A stretch of 64,000 nt of DNA from Acanthopleuribacter pedis. Its GTDB lineage: Bacteria > Acidobacteriota > Holophagae > Acanthopleuribacterales > Acanthopleuribacteraceae. Under the pieces are notes generated by a model, which saw only the letters and a program-made list of their open reading frames with translations, searched no databases and had not been told where the DNA came from. The stretch spans positions 219,587-283,586 of the forward strand of contig NZ_JAFREP010000010.1 of the NCBI RefSeq assembly GCF_017377855.1, read 5' to 3'. How positions within the stretch are numbered: the first letter of the stretch is position 1; each line of letters opens with the position of its first letter. This document shows, piece after piece, positions 8,271-16,836 of the stretch. The translations under genes were made by a program, and so were the position numbers.

Positions 8271-11200
8271 TCACATCGGCGAATCCTCGTCGCTCATCCC
8301 GCCGGCGAAAAACTCCGCGGTGGTGTGCGGATCCGAGACCGCCATGAAATTGGGACTTTTTTGGGTATTGGGTTGGGCACGCTCGCCAATAATTTCGCCC
8401 AGCCGGCCCAAGTATTTGAGGAAGGACATCGCCAAATTAATCACGGTCGTTTCTTCCAACCGTGACGGTACCCACTCAAATTGGAACTGCAACACACCCT
8501 CGCGCAAGAACCCTTCGATCATCAGCGGGCGACGCAGGTTCTCCTCGGTCCACTTGCGGTGCTCCATGGTCATCCAACCCGGCACAGGCTGCTCGTCAAT
8601 CACCCCGCTGTAGGAAAAGGCGATTTCGGCCTCCGGTAATTGCTGGAACAGCGCGGAACCAGGCGCGTCTTCACCCAGGTAACGCACCATGTCGTATCCC
8701 AAACCTTCGTGTTCAACGGTTTGCAGGTTCCGCCCGGTTAACGCCAACACTTCCAATTCATCGGCCTTGGGGGGCATCACCAAACAAAAGGGGAAATGAC
8801 TGGTCAGGTGACCGACCGTGCGCGATACATCCAAATCGCCAATGTTCACCCGGCGCCCCTGCCCCTCCAACTGGACGGTCACGGCCTCGCCCCCGGAAAA
8901 ATCGCGCAGCGCACAAGCCAAACCGCCGAGGAGCAACGTATAAAGCCGTTGCCCCAAAACCCGGCGACCGGCGATGAGCAAGGTTTGACTGGTGGGCCGA
9001 TCTAAGGCCAGTACCAGTTGATGGTCGTCGCGGTAGCCGATTTCGTAGGGTTCCTCAAGCGGCGAAAACACGGGTTCCACGGCCATGCTGTCTTCCAACC
9101 AACGGCGGCTTTCCGACAAGGAGGACCCTTCTTGCAGCTCCTGACGCAACGCGGCCGACCAAGCCCGCAGTGAATCGGTTTTGGCCAAGGGATAGGGATC
9201 GCGGTTGGCAGAAAAACAGCGGTACAACTCACCCAAATCGCTGAGTAACACCCGCCAAGAAACATCGTCAACGACCAACTGGTGAACCACCAAAATCAAG
9301 CGGTCGGACAGGCCGCCGCCCATCCGGCACAGGCAGACATGGAACAACAAACCCCAGTCCAGGCACAATCCGCCCGCAACCTGTTCGTGGATGGTTTCAA
9401 AACGGGTTTCTTGGCGATCCTCATCGTAGCGGTGCAGGTTCTCCACGGAGAACGCGGGCGTTTCCGCGGGCGGCATGATTTCGGCCCGACGCGACGCGCC
9501 CTCGCCGACAAAACGGGCCCGCAAGGCATCGTGCATGGTCAGCAAGCGTTCGACGGCCAACTCCAGCGGGCGCGCGTCAATCCCTTCGGGTACTTCCAAA
9601 ACCATGGTTTCCACATTTTCATCCGGCTCCTGGGGATTGGCCGCGAAGAACCGCACGTGGGACGGCAACAAGGCCAGTGCGCCGTGGACGGTTTGTTGCG
9701 CCACATCCTCGCCGACCCGGTCCGGGACCTTGGCCAACGCGCGTACACGGGGGCTGCGCATCAAATCGGAATAGGAGAAGTAAAAGTCGAGGGCGCGCGC
9801 GGTTTTGAGCAAATCCATGGCGGCGTGATCGTCGCCGCCCAGTTGGAAGAAGTCGTCGGTCACACCGACCTCGGGCAAACCCAGTGCCTTGGCGAACAAA
9901 CCCGCCAGCAAGGCCTCACGGTAGGTCTGCGGCGCAAACGCGCGACTGTACTGGTCGGAATGACTGATTTCCGGCTCGGGCAAATCGGCGTAACTAATGG
10001 TCCCATTGGCATTCAGCGGCCAAGCCACCATGGGAACGATGTAGTTGGGAATGAGAAACGCGGGCAAGCGTTCCGCCAATTGGTCGAACAAAACGGCTTC
10101 GTCCAGATGGTAACCCAACACGTAGGCGGTCATTTGCGGTTCGCGGGAGGAGATTTGCCGCACCACCACCAGGGCTTCTTCCACCCCTTCTAAGTCAGCC
10201 AGAACCCGTTCGATTTCTCCCGGTTGCACGCGGAAATCCCCCATTTGAAATTGTCGGCCCATCATTCCTAAACGCACCACTTGACCATCCTCCAGCCAAT
10301 AACCCCACTCACGGGATCGGTACACGGGTGTGCCGACCGCGTCCAAGTGAAACGCGGCATTGCTTAATTCGGGTCGCGCCAAATAGGCGGCGCCGAGTTG
10401 GTGCCCGGCCACCCAAATTTCGCCGGCCACACCTTGCGGACACGGCAAACCCAGTTGATTGACAATGGTTACCCGTTTACCGGGGAGCGGTCGCCCAAGC
10501 GGCAAACCCTCGCCCTCGGATGAGGTCTCGTCAAGGTCACAGGCGGCGAAGGCCAAGCCGCTTTCACAACAACCGTATTCGCGCAGGTAGCGAGCGTCGG
10601 GCGCAAAGCGGCGCAGGAGCGCGGCATCCGCCGTGGTCACCTCGCCCGCGTCGAGGACCACCACCCGCAGGGGCGTGGGTTCCGGCTCGAGTTGATGCAA
10701 CAAATCCAAACGACAACGATTCAACTTGATCGCATTCACGGGACAGAACCCGCCGCGGAGTTGGGCCGGCATCTCGGCTTCGGTGACATGTTCGGGAAAG
10801 ATGGTTAACTGGCCGCCCTGCAGCAAGGTACAGAAAACGGCGGTCAAACCGGCAGGGGTCGCAAAGGAATGGATCCAAGCAAAGGAACAGGCTTCATCCT
10901 TGAGGCGATACCGTTCATTCGCCCATTGAACATATTGGTAAAGCGCACCACGACTGAGTACCGCGCCTTGCGGGTAATCACTTTCGCCGGCGCCGTAGAA
11001 CACAAAGGCGGCCTGTTCTTGGGGCAGGATGGGAAAAACGTTGGTCAACACCTCGGGCAATTCCGGCAGCACCACATCCATCAGGACGTAGTGGCCGTGA
11101 AAACCGCGCAGGTCGAGGGCGTCGCCGGCAAGGGTCATCGCATAGCGCGGCTTGGCCTCGGCCAAAACATCCGCGACACGCGCCTGGTTCTGGGCGGGAT

Positions 11201-12209
11201 CGAGGGGGATCACCACCCCGCCGGCGTGAATCACCGCCAACATCGCGGCCAAGGCCTCGGGGGAACGATTCATGTAAATCAAAACCGGGTCGGCAGGCAC
11301 CAAACCCAGTTCACATTGGAGGTAGGAAGAGAGGCGTTTGACGTCGTCGTTGAGGGCGGCATAGGTTGTGATCTTGGGGTCCAGCGCACAGGCGGGTGCA
11401 CCGGGTTGTTCTTGGGTAAGGTCATCCAAATCAAGGAACCAGGTAAACAACCCATCCTGGCGAATATCGTCGCACGCCGTTTCGGGGTCGGTAGACCCCA
11501 GCCAGGTCGGTTCGGCGCCGGCACGGGCGAGGTGCCCGGCCGGCGGCACATGCGCATCCACGAGATCGCGGTACACCGCCAACCAATAGGTGTGGAGCCT
11601 CTTCAGGTCGTAATCGGCCTGGAGTAAATTGGCGTGGTACGCGATGCTGTCGTCGTGGTCGAGATCGATTTGAATCAAAAGATTGGGTTCGATGCGCGGA
11701 TCACCATGGAGTTGCGGACAAACCACCAGGAGCGGCGTCAAACGCGGCGGCGTCAGCCCGGTTTCTTTTTGAAGCAGGGCGGCCAAGCCGCGGTTGCTGT
11801 GCCCGTAGGCGGTCTCAATTTGGGTTTGAATGGATTCGAGAAAATCAACGGCCGTGAGGGTGCTGTCGATCTCAAGCACGAGCACCACCGGTTCAGCGGC
11901 GCAAACACCACATGCCGCGGCAAGGGATTGTTGCAGCGGTGGGGTTTGCACCACGACCACGGCGCAACCGCTGTGACGGGACCACAACAAGGCCAAACTC
12001 GCAACGTACCGGGAAAAGCGCTGAAGCAGCGGGACTTCACCCTGGCAGGAAGCCACACCGCGACCAAGGTAATCGCGACAGCCCGGCCGCCCGCGCGGAA
12101 TGAATCGGGCCGGGTCAAAACCATTGGGCACCAGGGCCAAACGACCGCGCCACCAATCGGAACACACACCTGCATCAGCGGACGTTTCCGTCCACAGCTC
12201 TGCCACCAT
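8271..12209 (-). CDS. NRPS-like protein with degenerate C-A-T-E domains
   Basis: A 1312-residue uninterrupted frame. The order is: partial condensation C-lobe (~10-250, no HHxxxDG), adenylation (~285-745), carrier (~755-825) and epimerisation-type domain (~840-1275, with HEGLGYDMVRYL and FSYSGVID as in E domains). The key sites are altered. Core A3 reads GAGESDYPQG instead of TSGTTGxPKG. Core A7 reads YRSREW instead of YRTGDL. The A10 Lys is Thr737 (NANGTISY). The carrier Ser is Asp794 (LGGDDH). The E motif HHxxxDG is H976-Q-LVVD-D. With no Ser, phosphopantetheine cannot attach. The protein should therefore not make peptide, yet the frame has been kept. Start at 12209 follows GAGGAGG; an in-frame upstream start lacks one. 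The gene is monocistronic, with no NRPS neighbours. Confidence 0.88.
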   Translation of the reverse strand: MVAELWTETSADAGVCSDWWRGRLALVPNGFDPARFIPRGRPGCRDYLGRGVASCQGEVPLLQRFSRYVASLALLWSRHSGCAVVVVQTPPLQQSLAAACGVCAAEPVVLVLEIDSTLTAVDFLESIQTQIETAYGHSNRGLAALLQKETGLTPPRLTPLLVVCPQLHGDPRIEPNLLIQIDLDHDDSIAYHANLLQADYDLKRLHTYWLAVYRDLVDAHVPPAGHLARAGAEPTWLGSTDPETACDDIRQDGLFTWFLDLDDLTQEQPGAPACALDPKITTYAALNDDVKRLSSYLQCELGLVPADPVLIYMNRSPEALAAMLAVIHAGGVVIPLDPAQNQARVADVLAEAKPRYAMTLAGDALDLRGFHGHYVLMDVVLPELPEVLTNVFPILPQEQAAFVFYGAGESDYPQGAVLSRGALYQYVQWANERYRLKDEACSFAWIHSFATPAGLTAVFCTLLQGGQLTIFPEHVTEAEMPAQLRGGFCPVNAIKLNRCRLDLLHQLEPEPTPLRVVVLDAGEVTTADAALLRRFAPDARYLREYGCCESGLAFAACDLDETSSEGEGLPLGRPLPGKRVTIVNQLGLPCPQGVAGEIWVAGHQLGAAYLARPELSNAAFHLDAVGTPVYRSREWGYWLEDGQVVRLGMMGRQFQMGDFRVQPGEIERVLADLEGVEEALVVVRQISSREPQMTAYVLGYHLDEAVLFDQLAERLPAFLIPNYIVPMVAWPLNANGTISYADLPEPEISHSDQYSRAFAPQTYREALLAGLFAKALGLPEVGVTDDFFQLGGDDHAAMDLLKTARALDFYFSYSDLMRSPRVRALAKVPDRVGEDVAQQTVHGALALLPSHVRFFAANPQEPDENVETMVLEVPEGIDARPLELAVERLLTMHDALRARFVGEGASRRAEIMPPAETPAFSVENLHRYDEDRQETRFETIHEQVAGGLCLDWGLLFHVCLCRMGGGLSDRLILVVHQLVVDDVSWRVLLSDLGELYRCFSANRDPYPLAKTDSLRAWSAALRQELQEGSSLSESRRWLEDSMAVEPVFSPLEEPYEIGYRDDHQLVLALDRPTSQTLLIAGRRVLGQRLYTLLLGGLACALRDFSGGEAVTVQLEGQGRRVNIGDLDVSRTVGHLTSHFPFCLVMPPKADELEVLALTGRNLQTVEHEGLGYDMVRYLGEDAPGSALFQQLPEAEIAFSYSGVIDEQPVPGWMTMEHRKWTEENLRRPLMIEGFLREGVLQFQFEWVPSRLEETTVINLAMSFLKYLGRLGEIIGERAQPNTQKSPNFMAVSDPHTTAEFFAGGMSDEDSPM

Positions 12210-13036
12210 TCGCGACCTCCTCGACACAGCAGCACATACAATCGAGATTCGGAAATGGGCTTCGCACCAATAGAGAGAAGCCGGGATTGGCGTCCTTCCC
12301 CCGAGGACAGGACTCAATAAGGCTGGCTGATGTGAAAATCAAACCAACAGGTAAATGTGACCCCATGAAGCAATGGTGTAATAAAACGCAGAGATCAAAG
12401 ATATGTCATGTAATGGAGCTAGTTTAAGATGAGTTCTCTATGATTGCAACCGAAAACTTTCAAATTTTCGCCGCCCAACAAAAAGTGCGCTATTGTCCCC
12501 AAAAATTCCGCCCAGCGGCGTCACACAATCACAACAAATAATTAGATTTAAATGAGTTAACTTTTCGCCGTGATATGTATCACAAGTTAACAAAACAGAA
12601 ATATCCGCCAAATTTTCTCGATTTACACATATTTACAGGCTTAAATCTCACCAAACACCCGCTTCAAGCAAAGATAACCCGCGACCACCCCTCCCAAAAT
12701 TCCGCCGGGTTAGAAGGATGAAAATAAACAAGATGTACCGGTACTGTGATCAGGTTTTGCCGGCTTATCAATGGCCGCAAACAGGAATTGCCGTGTTTTC
12801 GCGGCATGGCTTCGCGCATCCAACCGGACCGACCCAAAGCAAATAGTGTGATCCAGCACAACTTATCGGCAATCAGGATCACGACCGGCCCCCGAAAATT
12901 TGCGACTCCACATTTCCACCACATTTTCAAAATATGATGCATCTATCAAAAGCGGCGTACCGATAAAGCCGTCATGTCCTTCAACCACTTGACCCCGCGT
13001 CACCACCGCACCCGCGAACAATAGGAAAGGTCCCTT
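12210..13036. other. AT-rich intergenic region between divergent genes
   Basis: About 830 bp separate the divergent NRPS-like and SemiSWEET-like genes. Bases ~12420-12660 are clearly richer in A and T than the surroundings and carry runs such as AACAAATAATTAGATTTAAA. This could hold promoters for both directions or be acquired DNA; I cannot assign defined boxes. A 92-codon open frame on the minus strand (12664-12942) has no ribosome binding site and no recognisable character, so I do not call it a gene. Confidence 0.4.
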
Positions 13037-13351
13037 ATGATTGAAATGCTTATCGTATTTGCCGGATTAATCGGCGCAGCCACCATCCTCCCCCAAGCCG
13101 CGCCCTTGTTCAAAGGTCGTTCTTTGGACGAAGCCACCCGCGGTTATTTGGTGATCGGCTTTTGTAGCGACCTGATTTGGACTTTCTACAGTTTAAAGAC
13201 ACTCAACCCCTTACTGATCTTCATTTTCCTGACCGCCACCTTGTTCCGCGGTTTGATGCTGATCCTCTCCCACGCGGAAGAAGCCCGCATCCGCGTCCAA
13301 GCCGAGGTCCCCGTCGAGCATGATGTCAAAGACGGGGCGGCCCGCGCTTAA
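13037..13351 (+). CDS. Small three-helix membrane protein, SemiSWEET/PQ-loop type
   Basis: A 104-residue protein with three hydrophobic segments (~3-20, 38-56, 60-80). The first helix ends in ILPQAAPLFKGRS, the PQ-loop pattern of SemiSWEET transporters, which work as dimers to move sugars or other small solutes across the inner membrane. Length and helix count fit that family. A strong AGGAAAGG lies before the ATG. The C-terminal ~25 residues are charged and cytosolic. It is a single gene, followed 22 bp later by a dispersed repeat. The substrate is unknown, and the family call is by pattern only. Confidence 0.6.
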   Translation: MIEMLIVFAGLIGAATILPQAAPLFKGRSLDEATRGYLVIGFCSDLIWTFYSLKTLNPLLIFIFLTATLFRGLMLILSHAEEARIRVQAEVPVEHDVKDGAARA

Positions 13352-13373
13352 GGTTCGCATTTCTTTCGTACTT

Positions 13374-13551
13374 AAACCTAAGAGGCGCGATAAGAGCGAG
13401 GGATTTTGGCTAAAGGTCTGGAGCGAAATGGTCTGGGAAAAGCGGGCCGGGGTCGCGCACGACGCGCACCCGCGGGGTGCGGTGAGCATTTTTACGGGCC
13501 GTTGTAGCCCAGAGGTTTAGCTAAAATCACCGCGTCAGCGCTTCTTAGGGT
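13374..13551 (+). repeat. Dispersed ~180-bp repeat with inverted ends, copy 1
   Basis: This copy starts AAACCTAAGAGGCGCGATAA and ends GCGCTTCTTAGGGT, so its ends are inverted repeats of each other. Inside are the shared blocks TCTGGAGCGAAATGG, GGGGTCGCGCACGACGCGC and AGCCCAGAGGTTTAGC. Further copies lie at 15009, 48554, 59351 (inverted) and 63638. No coding capacity is seen, and it lies directly behind the SemiSWEET-like gene. Confidence 0.85.
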
Positions 13552-13586
13552 AAAGAGTGGGAACGCGATTGACCGATTCGGTCCAT

Positions 13587-13630
13587 AAAAACAGGGTCAC
13601 GCCGTCCTTCCACGGCGTGACCCTGTTTTT
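13587..13630. terminator. Strong bidirectional intrinsic terminator
   Basis: A perfect 19-bp inverted repeat (13587-13605 and 13612-13630) with a six-base loop CCTTCC. The stem core ACAGGGTCACGCCGT is flanked by AAAAA on the left and TTTTT on the right, so it can end transcripts from both sides: the SemiSWEET side and the oxidoreductase on the minus strand, whose stop is at 13664. Confidence 0.9.
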
Positions 13631-13663
13631 ATTGACACGTCCATTCCGAGTGGGCGAAACGCC

Positions 13664-14938
13664 CTAACTCACCGCGGCGGTGGGAAAATAAGGCGAGGAT
13701 TCATCGAAACCCGCATCGCGCAGAGCTTGTTGACCGCCCGGTAATTTATCCATAATCGCCGAGACATCGATGTGGCCGCGCACCAAATGCCGGTACCAGT
13801 CTGCATCGGTCGTATCACCCAACAGGATGGCACCCACCAAGAAACCGTCGCGCACCATCAACTTTTTATATATGTTCATCACGCTGTCGCGACTGACCAG
13901 CGGCGTCACTTCCTCATTATCGTGGGTGTGCCCAATCGCATACAGATCCATGTCCCCCAGCTCGGAGTGGGTTTCACCGTGGGCGGCGGCCAAAACCGGC
14001 TTCTGTTCGCAGCCGGAACCAGCCATGTGCTGGGCCCAGAGCCGGGCGATTTCCATAATGGGCGCAATGTGGCCGACCCCTTGGTTGGGATACTGAGCGC
14101 ATTCACCAATGGCGTATATATGGTCGTCGGAGGTGACCAGGCGGTCGTCGACCACCACGCCCTGTTCACATTTAAGCCCGCAGGCTTGGGCAATGCCGAT
14201 GTTGGGCTGAATGCCGACGGCCATCACCACCAGGTCGGCACCCACGGTGCGGCCGTAATCGAGAGACACACCGTTCACATTGCCGCGGCCGTCGTCGTTG
14301 AGTGAAACCGCCTCGGCCGAACCGAGGAAGTTGATGCCGAGTCCTTCCATGGTGCGCTGCAACATCACCCCGCCCTCGGCGTCGAGTTGATCCTCCATCA
14401 GGGTATCGCCCCGATACACCACGGTCACATCCAAACCGCGACGCCGCAGGCCGCAGGCGATTTCGAGACTTTGCAAGCCGCCGCCGAGCACCACCGCGTG
14501 ATGGGCCACCTGGGCGCGGGCCAACAGGTTGTTCACGTCTTCAATCTGCCGGAAGGTCATCACCCCGCGCAAATCTTTGCCGGGAAGCGGGAGCACGTTG
14601 GATTTGGAGCCGGTACCGATCAGTAACCGGTCGTAATCAAACACCTCACCGGTTTTGGTGTGCACTTTGCGTTGTTCGCGATCAATCTGAGTAATTTCGG
14701 TGCCCAGGTGCATTTGGATCCCGTGTGAGGCATACCATTCGGGCTGGTAGAGATGGAGATCGTCGACCTGTTTCTCGTCGGCCAATACGGAAGACAAGGT
14801 GTTGCGGTCGTAAGGAAGATGGGGTTCGGCACCGAAGACGCGAATGTCGTACTGTTCGGGCGCGATGTCAAACAACGCGTGCAGCGCTTTCATACCGGCA
14901 TTGCCGTTACCAATAAGGACCAGTTTCTCTTTTGCCAC
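13664..14938 (-). CDS. FAD/NAD(P)-dependent oxidoreductase, NirB/rubredoxin reductase type
   Basis: A 424-residue flavoprotein of the pyridine nucleotide-disulfide reductase fold. The FAD-binding motif is near the N-terminus (LIGNGNAGMKALHAL), the NAD(P) motif VVLGGGLQSLEIACGL lies near 150-165, and the second FAD motif IYAIGECAQY near 275. It resembles the N-terminal part of NirB nitrite reductase, without the [2Fe-2S] and siroheme parts. It would pass electrons from NAD(P)H to an unknown acceptor. No redox-active Cys pair is apparent. The start is GTG, preceded by GAGG. No electron-carrier gene is adjacent, and a dispersed repeat copy lies upstream. Confidence 0.8.
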   Translation of the reverse strand: MAKEKLVLIGNGNAGMKALHALFDIAPEQYDIRVFGAEPHLPYDRNTLSSVLADEKQVDDLHLYQPEWYASHGIQMHLGTEITQIDREQRKVHTKTGEVFDYDRLLIGTGSKSNVLPLPGKDLRGVMTFRQIEDVNNLLARAQVAHHAVVLGGGLQSLEIACGLRRRGLDVTVVYRGDTLMEDQLDAEGGVMLQRTMEGLGINFLGSAEAVSLNDDGRGNVNGVSLDYGRTVGADLVVMAVGIQPNIGIAQACGLKCEQGVVVDDRLVTSDDHIYAIGECAQYPNQGVGHIAPIMEIARLWAQHMAGSGCEQKPVLAAAHGETHSELGDMDLYAIGHTHDNEEVTPLVSRDSVMNIYKKLMVRDGFLVGAILLGDTTDADWYRHLVRGHIDVSAIMDKLPGGQQALRDAGFDESSPYFPTAAVS

Positions 14939-15008
14939 GGGAACCTCGTTTCAATGGAGTGGATGGATGCCGCGGCCGGCGGCGGTTGTTCCGTTGCCGG
15001 TCGGCTTA

Positions 15009-15171
15009 AAACCTAAGAAGCGCTGGAGCGAGGGATTTTCGCTAAAGATCTGGAGCGAAATGGTTTGACAAAAGCGGAGGCGCACCCGTTGGGTGCGATG
15101 AGCATTTTTTCAGGCCGTTGCAGCCCAGAGGTTTAGCGAAAATCACCGCGAGTTACCGCGTTTCTTAGGTT
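15009..15171 (+). repeat. Dispersed repeat, copy 2
   Basis: AAACCTAAGAAGCGC at the left and TTTCTTAGGTT at the right, with the internal blocks AAAGATCTGGAGCGAAATGG and CAGCCCAGAGGTTTAGC. It is shorter than copy 1 because part of the central GGGGTCGCGCACGACG block is missing. It lies about 70 bp upstream of the oxidoreductase start, where it could affect that gene's promoter. Confidence 0.85.
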
Positions 15172-15577
15172 GAAGAGTTGGAAACACGGAGGGGCGCGCT
15201 CAGTCAATCACACTTTCGGACTGGGATCAAGCCATTGACCAAGACCTCACAAGGGGCCGATTAAACCGATGAACGATTGAGCGACGTTCCCAAGTTCACG
15301 CCCTCGATTCATGACGCCGGTGAACCCACCTTCGCGCTAACCTGGCCCTCACCCGCGAACCCGCCATGAAGGAACCCTGGTTTCGCGATTTGGTCGGCGA
15401 CATTCGCGACAACAACCCTTGCTAACAGCAAGCGCAACGGTTCATGCCCACCCGGGACAACAGCCACACCCGCTCCCCTTTTTCACAAACCTTGACCCCG
15501 CCGGGAATAGCAACAGGGTGTTATGCTGTTGCGTATGACATTCACATGGAACGACCCTATTTCAAGGAGTTACCAAA
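15172..15577. other. Intergenic stretch before the glutathione transferase gene
   Basis: About 400 bp. A short plus-strand open stretch ending near 15425 reads EPAMKEPWFRDLVGDIRDN and stops; it looks like natural protein but is under 35 codons and has no start signal, so it may be a remnant. Nothing else is supportable except the small inverted repeat listed at 15510. Confidence 0.3.
15510..15532. promoter_or_regulatory. Operator-like inverted repeat upstream of the GST gene
   Basis: GCAACAG and CTGTTGC form a 7-bp perfect inverted repeat with a nine-base spacer, 45 bp before the GST start codon. A TTGACC box precedes it. The position suits a repressor site, but no matching regulator gene is nearby. 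Confidence 0.3.
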
Positions 15578-16435
15578 ATGACCCAAGCTTCCGGTTACAC
15601 CCCACCCAAGGTCTGGGTATGGGAAAAGAAAGCAGGCGCCGACGTCGCCAAGCTCAATCGCCCCATCGCGGGTGCCACCCACGAAAAAGACCTGCCGCGC
15701 GGCAAACATCCGCTGCAACTTCACTCCCTGGCCACACCCAACGGGGTCAAGGTCACCATCATGCTGGAAGAGCTCCTGGCGCTGGGTGTCAGCGATGCCG
15801 AATACGACGCCTACCTGATCAACATCGGCGAGGGCGATCAGTTTTCCTCCGGCTTTGTCGCCCTCAACCCCAACTCGAAAATCCCGGCCCTGTTGGACAC
15901 CACCAACGGCGTGCGCGTCTTCGAGTCCGGCTCCATTCTGCTCTACCTCGCCGAAAAGTTCGGGCACTTCCTCCCCAAGGACGTCGCCCACCGCACCGAG
16001 GTCATGAACTGGCTGTTCTGGTTACAGGGTTCGGCCCCGTACCTGGGCGGCGGCTTCGGCCACTTCTACCACTACGCCCCCGAAAAATTTGAATACGCGA
16101 TCAACCGTTTCTCCATGGAAGCCAAACGCCAGTTTGATGTGCTCGACCGCGAACTGGCCCAAAACCGCTTCCTGGGCGGCGACACCTACACGATTGCCGA
16201 CATGGCAACCTGGCCGTGGTACGGCGTGATGACCCAAGGCACGATCTACGGCAACGCGGCCGAGTTTCTCGACCTCGCGAGCTACGAACACGTGCAACGC
16301 TGGGCGAAGGAAATCTGGGAACGCCCCGCGGTACGGCGCGGTCGCCTGGTCAACCGCTCCTGGGGTGAGGAAAACGAACAACTGCGCGAGCGTCACGACG
16401 CCGGCGACTTCGACGGGCTGAACACCGCCGATTAA
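15578..16435 (+). CDS. yghU: Glutathione transferase / disulfide-bond oxidoreductase, YghU type
   Basis: A 285-residue protein matching the Nu-class GST YghU in length and pattern. The thioredoxin-fold N-domain (~45-130) includes LATPNGVKVTIMLEEL, NPNSKIPALLD and the glutathione-binding FESGSILLYLAEKFG. The helical C-domain includes NWLFWLQGSAPYLGGGFGHF and GGDTYTIADMATWPW. Family members reduce disulfides with glutathione and bind two GSH molecules, acting in the cytosol in redox protection. ATG follows CAAGGAG at a suitable distance. The gene is a single unit ending in a strong terminator. An in-frame upstream start at 15523 lacks a ribosome binding site. Confidence 0.9.
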   Translation: MTQASGYTPPKVWVWEKKAGADVAKLNRPIAGATHEKDLPRGKHPLQLHSLATPNGVKVTIMLEELLALGVSDAEYDAYLINIGEGDQFSSGFVALNPNSKIPALLDTTNGVRVFESGSILLYLAEKFGHFLPKDVAHRTEVMNWLFWLQGSAPYLGGGFGHFYHYAPEKFEYAINRFSMEAKRQFDVLDRELAQNRFLGGDTYTIADMATWPWYGVMTQGTIYGNAAEFLDLASYEHVQRWAKEIWERPAVRRGRLVNRSWGEENEQLRERHDAGDFDGLNTAD

Positions 16436-16443
16436 CCCACGGC

Positions 16444-16492
16444 AGGGCGCCCACCAGGGCGGAAACGCCCGCGGGTGCCCTTTTTATTTTTT
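16444..16492 (+). terminator. Intrinsic terminator of the GST gene
   Basis: The outer stem AGGGCGCCC / GGGTGCCCT and inner stem GGGCG / CGCCC close on a GAAA tetraloop, followed by TTTTTATTTTTT. It lies 9 bp after the stop codon. Confidence 0.9.
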
Positions 16493-16836
16493 GGTCATAC
16501 CAGGTGCTTTCATTTTTTACAAAAAACCATGCGCGCGGCGACACCCGCCCCATTCAGCACCCGTCCCACGGAAGCCACATGGGCCAATCGTCAGCAAGGA
16601 TAACTTCTGCCTATTCTTTCACTGAAACGACCACGGACGGGAACGGAACTTTTTCGAAATGCGCCGCCAAACTTAATAAATATGGGAGACTGGTCGATGG
16701 ACTCCACAAGCACCGAAAAATCCGCGTTCAAGCAGAAAGAGCAGAACCGCCGCCAGGCCGGATTACCGAACAACGCGACGCAAGCCGGTTAAACGTTTCG
16801 TTTTTCACCTCCTCCGCTAAGTAACGGAAACGAGTG
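16493..16836. other. Intergenic stretch before the REC-GAF-PP2C gene
   Basis: About 340 bp, moderately AT-rich, probably holding the promoter of the regulator gene. A very short reading frame is listed at 16697. Nothing else is recognisable. Confidence 0.4.
16697..16792 (+). CDS. Possible 31-residue polar small protein
   Basis: A short frame starting MDSTSTEKSAFKQ and ending NNATQAG. GGGAG lies about 7 bases before the ATG, and an in-frame ATG is found 15 bases further up. The product would be highly polar with no membrane segment. The evidence is only the ribosome binding site and the natural composition; it may be a chance frame in the leader of the next gene. Confidence 0.22.
   Translation: MDSTSTEKSAFKQKEQNRRQAGLPNNATQAG

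Noticed and set aside
9282..10193. 303-codon plus-strand frame inside the NRPS-like gene
   Set aside because: Antisense shadow rich in Gly, His and Gln with no domain character; the minus-strand NRPS signature is clear.
12664..12942. 92-codon minus-strand frame in the AT-rich intergenic region
   Set aside because: No ribosome binding site, odd composition (Trp/Cys/His rich) and no neighbour suggesting an operon.
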